Assembly (NCBI RefSeq): GCF_030272695.1
Contig: NZ_JARFYN010000055.1
Location: 1-44,776 of the forward strand
Direction: 5' to 3'
Origin: Martinezella calliandrae
GTDB taxonomy: Bacteria > Pseudomonadota > Alphaproteobacteria > Rhizobiales > Rhizobiaceae
Length of the DNA: 44,776 nucleotides
Positions 1 to 8,892 of the stretch are shown here, one piece after another. Under the pieces are notes generated by a model that saw nothing but the letters and a program-made list of their open reading frames with translations, was not told where the DNA came from and did not search any database. Each line of letters opens with the position of its first letter. Position 1 is the stretch's first letter. A program made the position numbers and the translations under genes.

Positions 1-284
1 GTTCGTCAAAACTCAAATGCGAAAAGGTACGGCTCAAACCATGGCTCCCGAAAAGCAGGCAGCTTAGCGCCTTTGTTGCAGTTCGAGATAGAATGTACCC
101 CGGCTACACACAAAAAGTTCATAAGGTGTATTATGGAACGACCAGGCGGTTTCGCAGGTGTTGCTTTCTGTACCCAAACCGCCGCTTACGTTGTTGTGGA
201 TTTCCTCGATAAACGGCGGTTTGCCATGTTGCTTTTCTGGGGCTGCACTGTGACATTTGCCCGCGTCCTGGAGCGCGGGTCAAT
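1..284. other. Left-edge stretch without a recognised gene
   Basis: Short open frames exist on both strands, but none has a credible ribosome binding site, a recognisable motif or family-like composition. The stretch abuts an integrase fragment and is probably more mobile-element debris. Confidence 0.4.
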
Positions 285-582
285 ATGCCAGTCAGCTTCA
301 ATTCGTCATCGTTGCCACCTACGCTACGCGGCATGGCTAGCGTCGATCAGTACGGAATTCCTCGGTTCTGGGCGACCATCTGGATCGACGTGCTGAAATC
401 GATGATGGAGCCGTCAACCAAGCGCAAGCACCTAATAGCCTGGATCGGCTTTATGAAGCGTGCGATCGTCAGCGTGGCCTCGACTGCCTTGACCGCTTGA
501 TCGCCGAGGCTGACGCGGATGTCCTTGAGAACGTCCTGCTGAGATTCCTCGCCCGACTGCGCAACGAGGCGGTCATAAATCG
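285..582 (+). pseudogene. Tyrosine-type integrase, N-terminal fragment (frameshifted)
   Basis: Two consecutive frames join into the start of a phage/transposon-type site-specific integrase. The first frame (285 to about 440) has DQYGIPRFWATIW followed by EPSTKRKHL. After a one-base deletion near 440 the second frame reads LDRLYEACDRQRGLDCLDRL and continues to RLRNEA near 575. This resembles the N-terminal, core-DNA-binding part of rhizobial integrases of this type. The catalytic domain with the R-H-R-Y residues is missing. Homology stops where an antisense parD fragment starts, so the gene was cut by a rearrangement and then frameshifted. The family assignment rests on recognition of the N-terminal pattern, not on catalytic motifs. 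Confidence 0.55.
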
Positions 583-651
583 CCCGGTCCTAGCCTGGGC
601 TTCCACCCAATCCTTCATTGAGTCTGGAAGAGATACGTTCATCGTGGCCAT
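577..651 (-). pseudogene. parD: ParD-type antitoxin, N-terminal fragment
   Basis: From the ATG at 651 the minus strand reads MATMNVSLPDSMKDWVEAQA and continues to ARTGR, the typical ribbon-helix-helix start of ParD antitoxins. A GGAGG ribosome binding site lies just upstream (about 657-661). ParD homology ends after about 24 codons, where the sequence becomes the antisense of the integrase fragment. The rest of ParD and any ParE toxin are absent, so this is a stump and not a working antitoxin. Confidence 0.7.
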
Positions 652-702
652 TGGTAACCTCCATTTGAAGGTACCATAATGGATTTTGGCAAATTTGGTC
701 AA

Positions 703-1081
703 AGGCGCGAACGCCTGGAAGGGTTAATAACCAACACCTTTTGATACAAAGTACTATCCGTTAGAAATTGCCCAGTCGCGGATATTAGTGAGCTGATGAA
801 AACACACCAATCATCCTATCGGCTCCACAAAGGCCCGGACAGTCGCTCTCGCTGGTGCGAACTTAATCTGCCCCATTCCGCGGTATTGGCTTATCGTGCA
901 ATCCCCCCGTCCACCGGTCCGAAACGTCATATGGAGCAATCCTTTGGATTGCGGCATCGGTACCTATGCATAACTCGGCCCTCGCTCAACTTCGCTGAGG
1001 TGGCTTGTGTTGCTGTAGTGTCGCACCTAGAGGTGGTACCGCTACCGCGAACCAAGACGAGAGATGGCAGACCCTTGAAAA
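703..1081. other. Intergenic stretch upstream of the relB-type gene
   Basis: No gene recognised. An open frame continues upstream from the relB-like gene to 796, but that extension has no family-like residues and crosses the operator palindrome, so it is taken as non-coding. The proximal part must carry the toxin-antitoxin promoter. Confidence 0.4.
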
Positions 1082-1097
1082 TATCTCAATTGAGATA
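1082..1097. promoter_or_regulatory. Perfect palindrome, likely antitoxin operator
   Basis: TATCTCAATTGAGATA is a perfect 16-bp palindrome ending 37 bp before the antitoxin ATG. RelB/DinJ-type ribbon-helix-helix proteins repress their own promoters by binding short palindromes in this position, so autoregulation by the downstream antitoxin is the natural reading. Binding is inferred. Confidence 0.6.
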
Positions 1098-1134
1098 CGT
1101 AATCGCGCGAGCCGTGACATCAGGAGAAGCGATA

Positions 1135-1428
1135 ATGGCCGCGCAGACATCTATGCTGCACATTCGAGTAGACGACAAACTTAAGGCTGACGCAACGGAA
1201 ACCCTCGCCAATATCGGCTTGTCCGTGTCGGACGCCGTGCGGATCTTCTTAACCCGCGTCGCTAAGGAGGGGGGGCTACCTGCCGGATTGACGACCGATG
1301 CCGAAGCCCATGACGAATGGTTCCGTGCCAAGGTCCGTGAGGCTCTGGCCGACCCACGACCGGGCGTGCCGCATCGTAAGGTCATGGATGAGGCACAGGC
1401 GCTGATCGACAGGAAACGTCGTGCCTGA
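1135..1428 (+). CDS. RelB/DinJ family antitoxin
   Basis: A 97-residue protein. The ATG at 1135 follows AGGAGAAG and begins MAAQTSMLHIRVDDKLKADA, a ribbon-helix-helix DNA-binding segment, followed by ETLANIGLSVSDAVRIFLTR, the typical RelB/DinJ pattern. The C-terminal part (residues about 60-97) is polar and would wrap the toxin. It overlaps the next reading frame by 8 bases, as expected for a translationally coupled toxin-antitoxin pair, and has a perfect palindrome in its promoter. The antitoxin looks intact, but its toxin partner is frameshifted, so it is probably an orphan that still represses its own promoter. The longer frame from 796 was rejected because it would translate across the operator. 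Confidence 0.85.
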   Translation: MAAQTSMLHIRVDDKLKADATETLANIGLSVSDAVRIFLTRVAKEGGLPAGLTTDAEAHDEWFRAKVREALADPRPGVPHRKVMDEAQALIDRKRRA

Positions 1429-1704
1429 GCTTGAATGGCTGGAAACCGCTCGAGCCGACCTACTGGCAATCGTCGACTACATCTCTGATGACAATCCCGA
1501 AGCCGCACAAACGCTGAAGGACGATATTGAGGCAAAAACAGCAAAGCTTCGAGAACATCCCCGACTTTACCGGCCCGGCCTATCGAAGGTACGCGAGAGG
1601 TGATCGTGCGCGCAAACTACATTGTTATTTATATGGAAGATCCGTTTGCAGTACGCATCCTACGTGTCCTGCATGCCGCCCAACAATGGCCTCCACAGAA
1701 GTGA
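1421..1704 (+). pseudogene. RelE/ParE family toxin, frameshifted
   Basis: A GTG at 1421, overlapping the antitoxin end, starts MPELEWLETARADLLAIVDY, the usual beginning of RelE/ParE ribosome or gyrase toxins, and continues to EHPRLYRPG. One base has then been lost near 1582-1584 (GGCCTATCG where GGC-CGT-ATC-GA is expected), giving an early stop at 1601-1603. The +1 frame restores the family C-terminus, with EGTREVIVRANYIVIYMEDP followed by FAVRILRVLHAAQQWPPQ, ending at 1704. In this family the lost C-terminal strands carry key active residues, so the truncated product should be inactive. The single event suggests recent inactivation, or a sequencing error. Confidence 0.8.
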
Positions 1705-1841
1705 GGATCACCAACATCCCCCTGCCGACCATCGGCCGCAGCACCTGGGGAAGATTCAAACGGCACTATTGGGGAGTTGCTCCGGTACTGACACCGTATT
1801 GGGGTAGTCTCGCCGCGCTCGACGTGAGAACATCCGTCGCC

Positions 1842-2804
1842 TCATACTGCCGAGCATACCTGATGTGTTGGAGACAACAAGGATTCAACGTCAAACGGAG
1901 GAGCACTGCCTGCCAAGCTGAAGCCAGCTTTAGTATCGCGTTTTACAGCATACATGAGCTGATCAGCGTGGCGCATCAACTCGTGCAGCGAAGCGCTGTC
2001 ACCAGGAACGGCGACCACCGCGCCCATGCTGCATGTGACGCTGTGGCCAGTGCTCTCCAACGCTGCCGTGAATCCCACATGCAGCCGCTCGGCCACTTCC
2101 GGGGCGCACTCAGTCTTGGACAGCTTTATCAACATGGCGAACTCGTCACCGCCCATCCGTCCGAAACAGTCCTCCAAGCCGATCAGTGACTTCCCCTCTT
2201 CTGCAAAGCATTGCAGGAGCCGATCCCCTGCTTGATGTCCGAACCGATCATTAACAGCCTTGAAGCCATCAAGATCGAAATAGGCAAGTAGCAAAGGCTG
2301 ATTGCGCGTTTTTGCCGGCGCAAGCATCGCCTCAGCTTGGCGCTGGAACTCCTGCCGATTCAAAATTCCTGTCATCCAATCCCGCCGCGCGAGGAGGCGC
2401 TCTCGGTCGAAGCTTTGCCGGAAGCGCGACACGATACCAGCCGCACATCCAAATTTGATAAGTTGCACTACCAGCCCGATCATCGCACTTCCGTCCAGAT
2501 GACCGGAAACCCCAAGCAAGATTACAGCCGACAATGTAATTTCCGCGACCGCGACGCTCATCCCAGTTTTGAAATCGAAACGCCAGCACGCGATACAAAT
2601 TGGCAGCATATAGAGCGGGCCGCCATTGTGGATGCTGCTGGCTTGGAAAAGCCAATCCAAGCCTGCAATACAGATTGAGCTAAAGACCACCAGTCGCCAA
2701 GCAGCGACTGGCGTCAGGGAATCGAGCCACTGTTCCGGGGAAAACGATGTGGGTTTGAAAACGCCACTTCGCTGGCTTCGATAGTCTTCCCGCAATGTTG
2801 TCAT
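1842..2804 (-). CDS. Membrane-anchored diguanylate cyclase (GGDEF)
   Basis: About 320 residues from the ATG at 2804 (a TTG at 2888 in the same frame would add 28). Four hydrophobic segments occupy roughly residues 35-125 (LVVFSSICIAGLDWLF, GPLYMLPICIACW, MSVAVAEITLSAVILLG, MIGLVVQLIKFGCAAGIV). A GGDEF domain follows: RRDWMTGILNR, YFDLDGFKAVNDRFGHQAGD and the catalytic RMGGDEF at about 218-222. It should make cyclic di-GMP from two GTP at the inner membrane, with the hydrophobic part as sensor or anchor. The product-inhibition site RxxD expected five residues before GGDEF reads GLED, so feedback inhibition may be lost. It is a single-gene unit between mobile-element remnants. The stretch 1705-1841 holds no gene. 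Confidence 0.9.
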   Translation of the reverse strand: MTTLREDYRSQRSGVFKPTSFSPEQWLDSLTPVAAWRLVVFSSICIAGLDWLFQASSIHNGGPLYMLPICIACWRFDFKTGMSVAVAEITLSAVILLGVSGHLDGSAMIGLVVQLIKFGCAAGIVSRFRQSFDRERLLARRDWMTGILNRQEFQRQAEAMLAPAKTRNQPLLLAYFDLDGFKAVNDRFGHQAGDRLLQCFAEEGKSLIGLEDCFGRMGGDEFAMLIKLSKTECAPEVAERLHVGFTAALESTGHSVTCSMGAVVAVPGDSASLHELMRHADQLMYAVKRDTKAGFSLAGSAPPFDVESLLSPTHQVCSAV

Positions 2805-2911
2805 CCCTCCGTACACCGTTGCTCCGCCTGTGCGCCGATGAAAAACCGGACTAGCTGCATCAGAGGATCTAAAGATGCGCGAGGCCAATACCGAGCGTCG
2901 GAAACCGGAGG

Positions 2912-3373
2912 TTAGTCTGACACAGACGCCTTTGGCTCAACTTGAGCGCCCGTCACACAATGCTTATTCCTAACCTCGTGGGATTTCCATGCCCGCTCTG
3001 CGCCTCCACAAGCTACCGAAGGAAATAACTGAAAATCCTTAATATTTAGGGAGCGCAACCTCTCTGCGAGCGGGGCGGTCGCGTAATCGGCGAGAGCGGC
3101 CGCCCGTACGTCGAGCTGCAGGGCGATGAAGGAAACCAGTTCTTTGGGAAGCCCGGCGGAGCGCTGAAGAATCTGAGCGAGGGTCATGCCAGGGTGGCGA
3201 AACAGCGCAAGCTGAAGGGCAACGCCGAGCCGATTGCGGTCTTCTCGCCGCAGCCGGAGTTGGTCGATGTCGCGCGGCTCAAGAGTGTAGAGCCGGGCCA
3301 GGTCATCACGCTCGATCGGGATCCCCAGCAACTGTTCCCGCTCGGCTTCGCTTAGCAGTTCGCGCTTGCGCAT
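2912..3373 (-). pseudogene. tnpA: Tn3-family transposase TnpA, N-terminal fragment (DUF4158)
   Basis: The frame begins MRKRELLSEAEREQLLGIPI, continues DDLARLYTLEPRDIDQL, and reaches RREDRNRLGVALQLALFRHP and GMTLAQILQ, the DUF4158 N-terminal domain of Tn3-family transposases. Full-length enzymes are near 1000 residues. Here homology ends after about 105 residues at LAERLRS, and the last 40 codons are unrelated. The DDE catalytic core is gone. It is divergent from a broken resolvase gene, the normal Tn3 arrangement, so both are remains of one transposon. Confidence 0.85.
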
Positions 3374-3511
3374 TGGCGGCCCTCCGGGCGTCCATAAAAG
3401 GCTTCACAAGTTCATGGACGGACTGGAGACATATTCCGTGGACGGAATCGAAGCCGTTCAATGTACTCAAGCGTGGTTGTCCATAGAACGGCCGTTTCGG
3501 AGACAGACAAG
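3374..3511. other. Probable res site region of a Tn3-type transposon
   Basis: This 138-bp gap lies between the divergent transposase and resolvase starts, exactly where Tn3-family elements carry the resolution site and both promoters. It contains short imperfect inverted motifs (for example around GTGGACGGAATC and TGTCCATAGAAC), but I cannot delimit the three subsites by eye. The assignment is by position. Confidence 0.4.
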
Positions 3512-4080
3512 ATGGGGGCAGTTCTCGGTTATGCGCGCGTCTCGACCGGCGATCAGGACGTCGCCGGCCAGACCATGCGGCTGGAGCAGGCCGGCGCCAT
3601 CAAGATCTTTACCGACGTCAAATCCGGAAAGAGCATAGACCGGCCAGACTTCGGCGAACTGCTAGCCTAGCCCGCGCCGGCGACATCTTCGCCGTCGTCC
3701 GGCTCGACCGCCTCGGCCGATCGCTGGTAGAATTGCTTGAAACGGTGAGGATGCTTCGCGAGCAAAAAATCGAGCTTTCTAGCCTCGAGGAAAAAATCGA
3801 CACCTCCGCCGCCGCCGGCGAACTTGTCTTTCACATATTCGGGGCCATTGCACACTTCGAGCGCCGACCGATCTCGGAGCGGACGAGGGATGGGATTGCG
3901 GCCGCCAGGGCGCAAGGCAAACGGCCCGACCGTTAACCTCTAGACGTAAAAATGGTTGAGGCAGCCATGAAGCTCGTTAGTGCTGGAACGTCACCAACCG
4001 AAGTCGCAAGGCAGCTCGGCCTCGGCCGCTCCACCATTTACCGTGAAATGCGCCGACTGGGCGTCAGTCGAGCCTATTAG
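3512..4080 (+). pseudogene. tnpR: Serine resolvase (TnpR), frameshift plus nonsense
   Basis: The ATG at 3512 starts MGAVLGYARVSTGDQDVAGQ, with the catalytic serine in YARVST. At about 3669 one base is lost and the frame stops. The next frame continues ARAGDIFAVVRLDRLGRSLV, then LLETVRMLREQKIELSSLEE, GELVFHIFGAIAHFERRPIS and ERTRDGIAAARAQGKR. An in-frame TAA at 3934-3936 interrupts it. Beyond the stop the same frame encodes the C-terminal helix-turn-helix (SPTEVARQLGLGRSTIYREM) and ends at 4080. Two independent inactivating lesions show that this is old decay and not a sequencing slip. It pairs with the truncated transposase on the other strand. Confidence 0.9.
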
Positions 4081-4342
4081 CGCCGACTTCACCGACTTGA
4101 AAGAAGTTCAATATTGGAAATTCCCTGCGTGCCAAGTCCCCGCTGTCAGACCTCCTATGTTGTGAAGCGGGCGGAAAATTCCATTCTTCTTCATGTCCGT
4201 GTGAGCGCCCGCACCCCGCGCAGCAACTCGGCCCGCGCCCCCGCTTTTGCCAGCGCTTTCGACAATTGCCAAGGTGTTCACCAAGACCGAATTGCTTGCG
4301 CGTCGATGAGTTGTTCCAGGCGCTATGCAGGAGCCGCATGCT

Positions 4343-4555
4343 TCACACCGGGGCGCGCTTCACCATTTCGCGCAAAGCATCTTCATCTCTCACGCCGGCC
4401 TGAAAGAGTTCTATGAGAGTTCGCGCAAGCATGTCCGCTTCGTCGCTGTCGTTTGAGATGTGTCTAGCTTCCAATTCTCCATCGAGTAGTCGTTGAAGCA
4501 CATCGAGGTCATCGGGTGAGAGTGGAAGGGAATGGAAGTCTCTCTTGGGGTACAT
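4343..4555 (-). CDS. Small conserved-looking protein of unknown function
   Basis: A 70-residue acidic protein starting MYPKRDFHSLPLSPDDLDVL and ending DALREMVKRAPV. The ATG at 4555 is preceded by GGGGAGGTAGCATT, a strong ribosome binding site at good spacing, which is the main reason for calling it. The composition suggests a soluble helical protein, with no signal peptide or membrane segment. It sits beside DUF982 genes on the same strand. I do not recognise its family. The gap before it (4081-4342) shows no gene. Confidence 0.6.
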   Translation of the reverse strand: MYPKRDFHSLPLSPDDLDVLQRLLDGELEARHISNDSDEADMLARTLIELFQAGVRDEDALREMVKRAPV

Positions 4556-4618
4556 AATGCTACCTCCCCTTGGTTGGGCGAATATTATGCGCTGCGTGAC
4601 GGCAATGCGGCTTCGGAC

Positions 4619-4891
4619 TCATGTTGTATGGCGGGGAAACCACGCCATGTCCTCTAGCAACCCGGCGCGGCGTGCCGCCTTTACGAAAGCGCGCCTTGCT
4701 TCGTCCGGTTGTCTCCAGCCGTCCAGCGCGTCGCGGCAGACCCGACAAGCTGCGCGATAGGTTCGCCCTCTCGCGCCTTCGGGCCACCGGTCGCGAAGGC
4801 ACTCCAGCGCTTCCCAGGAATTGGCGACAACGCGCTCTTCGGCGGAGGCAAGGCGCAACCTCACCGGGACGGGAAATCGAATATCGCTCAT
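4619..4891 (-). CDS. DUF982 domain protein (copy 1)
   Basis: A 90-residue protein with the DUF982 pattern: an N-terminal strand FPVPVRLRL, then SWEALECLRDRWPEGARGRT, a central AACRVCRDALDGW, and REARRAFVKAARRAGLL-like C-terminal helices (here PDEARRAFVKAARRAGLLED). The start at 4891 follows TAGGAGGAATAGCTG, an excellent ribosome binding site. DUF982 proteins are small proteins of unknown function that are abundant in Rhizobiales. It is followed upstream by a second DUF982 gene only 12 bp away, so the two are probably cotranscribed. Confidence 0.85.
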   Translation of the reverse strand: MSDIRFPVPVRLRLASAEERVVANSWEALECLRDRWPEGARGRTYRAACRVCRDALDGWRQPDEARRAFVKAARRAGLLEDMAWFPRHTT

Positions 4892-4903
4892 CAGCTATTC
4901 CTC

Positions 4904-5230
4904 CTAGGGACCGGTCCGATTTACTGCCTCCGGCTTGCCAAACGGAGTCAAGCGCACGACTCTGCCAGCGGCGACGACTGCCTCGCTGTCCGGTGCGAGG
5001 AGGTTGGCGCGTCGCGCGAAGGCGACAAACGTCCCGCGAGCGGTCTCGACATCAATCTCGCCCGCAAGTGCTGCCCTGCAGGCATTGAGCGCGATTGCGT
5101 GCGTGGGGTTGCGCTTCGATGGCGGCCACTCATTCAGCCAGGCATAGGCCTCTCTGACGCCCTGGATTTCAGCTGGAAATCCGAGACCCATAAGGATTGT
5201 GACTGGATGTCGAAAGCAATCGCGTTCCAT
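4904..5230 (-). CDS. DUF982 domain protein (copy 2)
   Basis: 108 residues from the ATG at 5230, which follows ATGGAGGAAAACG. The open frame extends upstream to 5941 because a protease pseudogene happens to be in phase, but the ribosome binding site and the domain boundary fix the start at MERDCFRHPVTILMGLG. The DUF982 signature is seen in VREAYAWLNEWPPSKRN, ALNACRAALAGE and ETARGTFVAFARRANLLAPD. The C-terminus is about 20 residues longer than copy 1. Function unknown. It is placed immediately downstream of the degraded deg-type gene and next to groEL, which suggests a stress-linked role by context only. Confidence 0.85.
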   Translation of the reverse strand: MERDCFRHPVTILMGLGFPAEIQGVREAYAWLNEWPPSKRNPTHAIALNACRAALAGEIDVETARGTFVAFARRANLLAPDSEAVVAAGRVVRLTPFGKPEAVNRTGP

Positions 5231-5265
5231 CGTTTTCCTCCATTCATGCGACAGCAAAGTTGCAC

Positions 5266-5809
5266 CTACCGGATCACCAGCAAGAGTTTCGACCCACCGC
5301 GAAACAGATCGACCGCGATCGTTCCGCTGGCGTCCTTTAAGGCGGCCATAAAGTCCGCCACGGTCGTGACACGCCGGCGATTGACGGCAACGATCACGTC
5401 GCCCATGCGCAAACGCGATCGAGCCGCGGCCGCTTCCATCTGCAATAGTGGAGAGAGTTACCGCAATCTCGCCCGCGTCCGCGACGACGTGGTGATTGGT
5501 GAGGATGTAGCCCTTGCCGGCGTCAACGATGACACCAGAACCGGCGCTCAGCCGCTGCTGCTGCTCAGGCAGGTTGAAATAGCGGCGGAAAAAGGGATCA
5601 TTGTAGAGAGGGTTGGTTTCGGCAGGAGCGCGAGACCGCACTGCGATGTTGACGACCGCCGGCGTGATCTCCTCCAGGACGTCGGGGAGCGATCGTTGCG
5701 CGCTTACCGAAATGGCGGGCTGCGGCTGCGCCGCCAGTAGCGGCGCAGGAACCAGGATGAGGACGAGTGCGGCGAATACGCCTACATATTTCGACGAACG
5801 CGTGGTCAT
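5266..5809 (-). pseudogene. Deg/HtrA-type periplasmic serine protease, internal deletion
   Basis: The minus strand from the ATG at 5809 encodes a signal peptide (VGVFAALVLILVPAPLLAAQ) and the start of a DegP/DegQ protease: PDVLEEITPAVVNIAV, DPFFRRYFNLPEQQQR and SAGSGVIVDAGKGYILTNHH, including the catalytic His. Near 5450 it jumps directly, with a frame change, to the final PDZ domain (RMGDVIVAVNRRRVTTVADF, then AALKDASGTIAVDLFRGG), stopping at 5266. The stretch with the catalytic Asp and Ser and the first PDZ domain is missing. Roughly 250-300 residues were lost compared with a normal DegQ of about 450-500, so no active protease can be made. Confidence 0.85.
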
Positions 5810-5969
5810 TTCTGGCCCCGAACTTTTAGATCCTCCTTCGGAGCGGGCTGGCGCGCCTCGGAACCCAGCCCCATCACTTTTTTTGGCTCCTGCCAACCTG
5901 CTCCAGTTCGACGTCCGAACGCTGCACGTATTGAAGCGCAACGCATCGGTTCACAGATCGAACGACCCT

Positions 5970-5990
5970 CCGCGCCCCGTCGGGGCGCGG
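5970..5990 (-). terminator. GC-rich hairpin after groEL
   Basis: CCGCGCCCC-GTC-GGGGCGCGG is a perfect 9-bp stem with a 3-nt loop, ending 15 bp after the groEL stop. No T-run follows on the minus strand, so it is a weak intrinsic terminator or a 3-prime-end stabiliser for the groESL transcript. Confidence 0.65.
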
Positions 5991-6004
5991 ACTTGTCGCT
6001 TCCG

Positions 6005-7633
<1,629 letters not shown>

Positions 7634-7663
7634 TTTTCTACTCCTTCAATCGGTCTGGCTCGC

Positions 7664-7978
7664 TCAGGCGACCTTCTTCGCCGATGCTTCGCTCTCGATC
7701 ACGCCCATGATGTCGGATTCCTTCATGATCAGCAGATCCTCACCATTGAGCTTGATCTCTGTGCCGGACCATTTGCCGAACAGGATGCGGTCACCCACTT
7801 TGACATCGAGTTCGACCAGCTTGCCGCTATCATCGCGTGCGCCCGGACCAACGGCGATGACCTCACCTTCCTGCGGCTTTTCCTTCGCCGTGTCGGGGAT
7901 GATGATGCCGCCGGCCGTCTTTTCCTCGGCTTCAATGCGGCGGACCAGGATTCGGTCATGCAAAGGACGGAACGTCAT
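7664..7978 (-). CDS. groES: Co-chaperonin GroES (Cpn10)
   Basis: 104 residues starting MTFRPLHDRILVRRIEAEEK at 7978, after GAGGAGAGCGAC. The frame opens upstream to 8134 but that part is leader. The mobile loop region KTAGGIIIPDTAKEKPQEG and the C-terminal LIMKESDIMGVIES are typical. It caps the GroEL ring during substrate folding. It is the first gene of the groES-groEL operon, with a leader of about 150 bp that carries CIRCE. Confidence 0.98.
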   Translation of the reverse strand: MTFRPLHDRILVRRIEAEEKTAGGIIIPDTAKEKPQEGEVIAVGPGARDDSGKLVELDVKVGDRILFGKWSGTEIKLNGEDLLIMKESDIMGVIESEASAKKVA

Positions 7979-8127
7979 GTCGCTCTCCTCATAGACAATC
8001 AGGTTTTTAGAGGTGCCTCCGCGCCGCATCCGAAGAATCCGACGCGGGACGTGCGATCCTTTCGGCATCGCGCACCATTCGATCTGGTTTCTGGTTTTTC
8101 GAGTTTCAAGAGGGTGGTTAGAATTTT

Positions 8128-8154
8128 TTAGCACTCGACCATATCGAGTGCTAA
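8128..8154. promoter_or_regulatory. CIRCE operator (HrcA-binding site)
   Basis: A perfect inverted repeat TTAGCACTC-N9-GAGTGCTAA, identical to the consensus CIRCE element. It is about 150 bp before groES, so HrcA repression of this groESL copy is expected. hrcA itself is not in the window. Confidence 0.97.
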
Positions 8155-8212
8155 CGCTATGAAATCATATAGTTATTGCGCGCCGATCCCGCTCCAATAG
8201 TCTTGAACCCCT

Positions 8213-8241
8213 CTTGACGCCGTAAAATGGAATCCCCATTT
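8213..8241 (+). promoter_or_regulatory. RpoH-like heat-shock promoter for hsp20
   Basis: CTTGAC at 8213-8218, a 15-bp spacer, and CCCCATTT at 8234-8241 fit the alphaproteobacterial sigma-32 (RpoH) pattern of a CTTGA-type -35 and a CCCCAT-like -10. It lies about 100 bp before the first Hsp20 gene. Assigned by eye. Confidence 0.55.
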
Positions 8242-8338
8242 CATGGTCATCGACGCCCATATGGGGTCGCCATGGTCAGGGAGCGCCGAGCTTCTTGGCG
8301 CTTCCTCGTACCTATGTTGCTCTACGGAGGATGTAGCT

Positions 8339-8800
8339 ATGAGAACAAACCTCGACTTTACCCCCTTCTACAGGTCAAGCATCGGCTTCGACCGCATGTT
8401 CGACTTGCTCGAAAACGCCAGCCTCAACGCTGACAAATGGCCGCCTTACAACATTGTCAAACTCGGCGAAGATGCGTACCGCATCGTCATCGCGGTGGCA
8501 GGTTTTGCCGAGGACGAGCTGACGATCACCCACGAGGCAAACATGCTCGTGGTCAACGGCGCGAAATCAGAGGATGAGGAGGTACAGTATCTTCATCAAG
8601 GCCTCGCCGTGAGGCCGTTTGCGCGCAGATTTGAACTCGCCGATCATGTCATCGTCGAGGGCGCAAAGCTCGAAAACGGGCTACTCGTCGTCAATCTCAA
8701 AAAGGAAATCCCCGAGGAGATGAAGCCGCGTCGAATCGCCATCCAGGCCGAGCCGACGAAGCCCGATTCGAAACAGATCGAAGGCGACAAGGCGGCTTGA
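8339..8800 (+). CDS. Small heat-shock protein Hsp20 (IbpA-like)
   Basis: 153 residues from the ATG at 8339, 8 bp after GGAGG. The N-terminus MRTNLDFTPFYRSSIGFDRM and FDLLENA is typical of class A rhizobial Hsp20/IbpA. The alpha-crystallin domain follows (NIVKLGEDAYRIVIAVAGFA, DELTITHEANMLVVNGAK, then RPFARRFELADHVIVEGAKL and ENGLLVVNLKKEIPEE with the conserved hydrophobic GLL-V-L segment). It binds unfolding proteins without ATP and hands them to other chaperones. It is likely expressed from the RpoH-type promoter upstream and may be cotranscribed with the second Hsp20 gene 92 bp downstream. Confidence 0.95.
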   Translation: MRTNLDFTPFYRSSIGFDRMFDLLENASLNADKWPPYNIVKLGEDAYRIVIAVAGFAEDELTITHEANMLVVNGAKSEDEEVQYLHQGLAVRPFARRFELADHVIVEGAKLENGLLVVNLKKEIPEEMKPRRIAIQAEPTKPDSKQIEGDKAA

Positions 8801-8892
8801 TAGGCAAGCGCTGCTTGATTCCTCTCCTGTTGTCGAACAGTTGAAGGAAAACGGCGGCGCCAAGAAAAAGAAACCGAAGAAAGGATGAAGCT

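Noticed and set aside
796..1134. N-terminal extension of the RelB-like antitoxin
   Set aside because: It would translate through the operator palindrome and has no family residues; the ATG at 1135 has a good ribosome binding site.
4904..5941. Single 345-residue protease-DUF982 fusion protein
   Set aside because: The fusion is only an open frame; the DUF982 part has its own ATG and GGAGG at 5230, and the protease frame belongs to a gene with an internal deletion.
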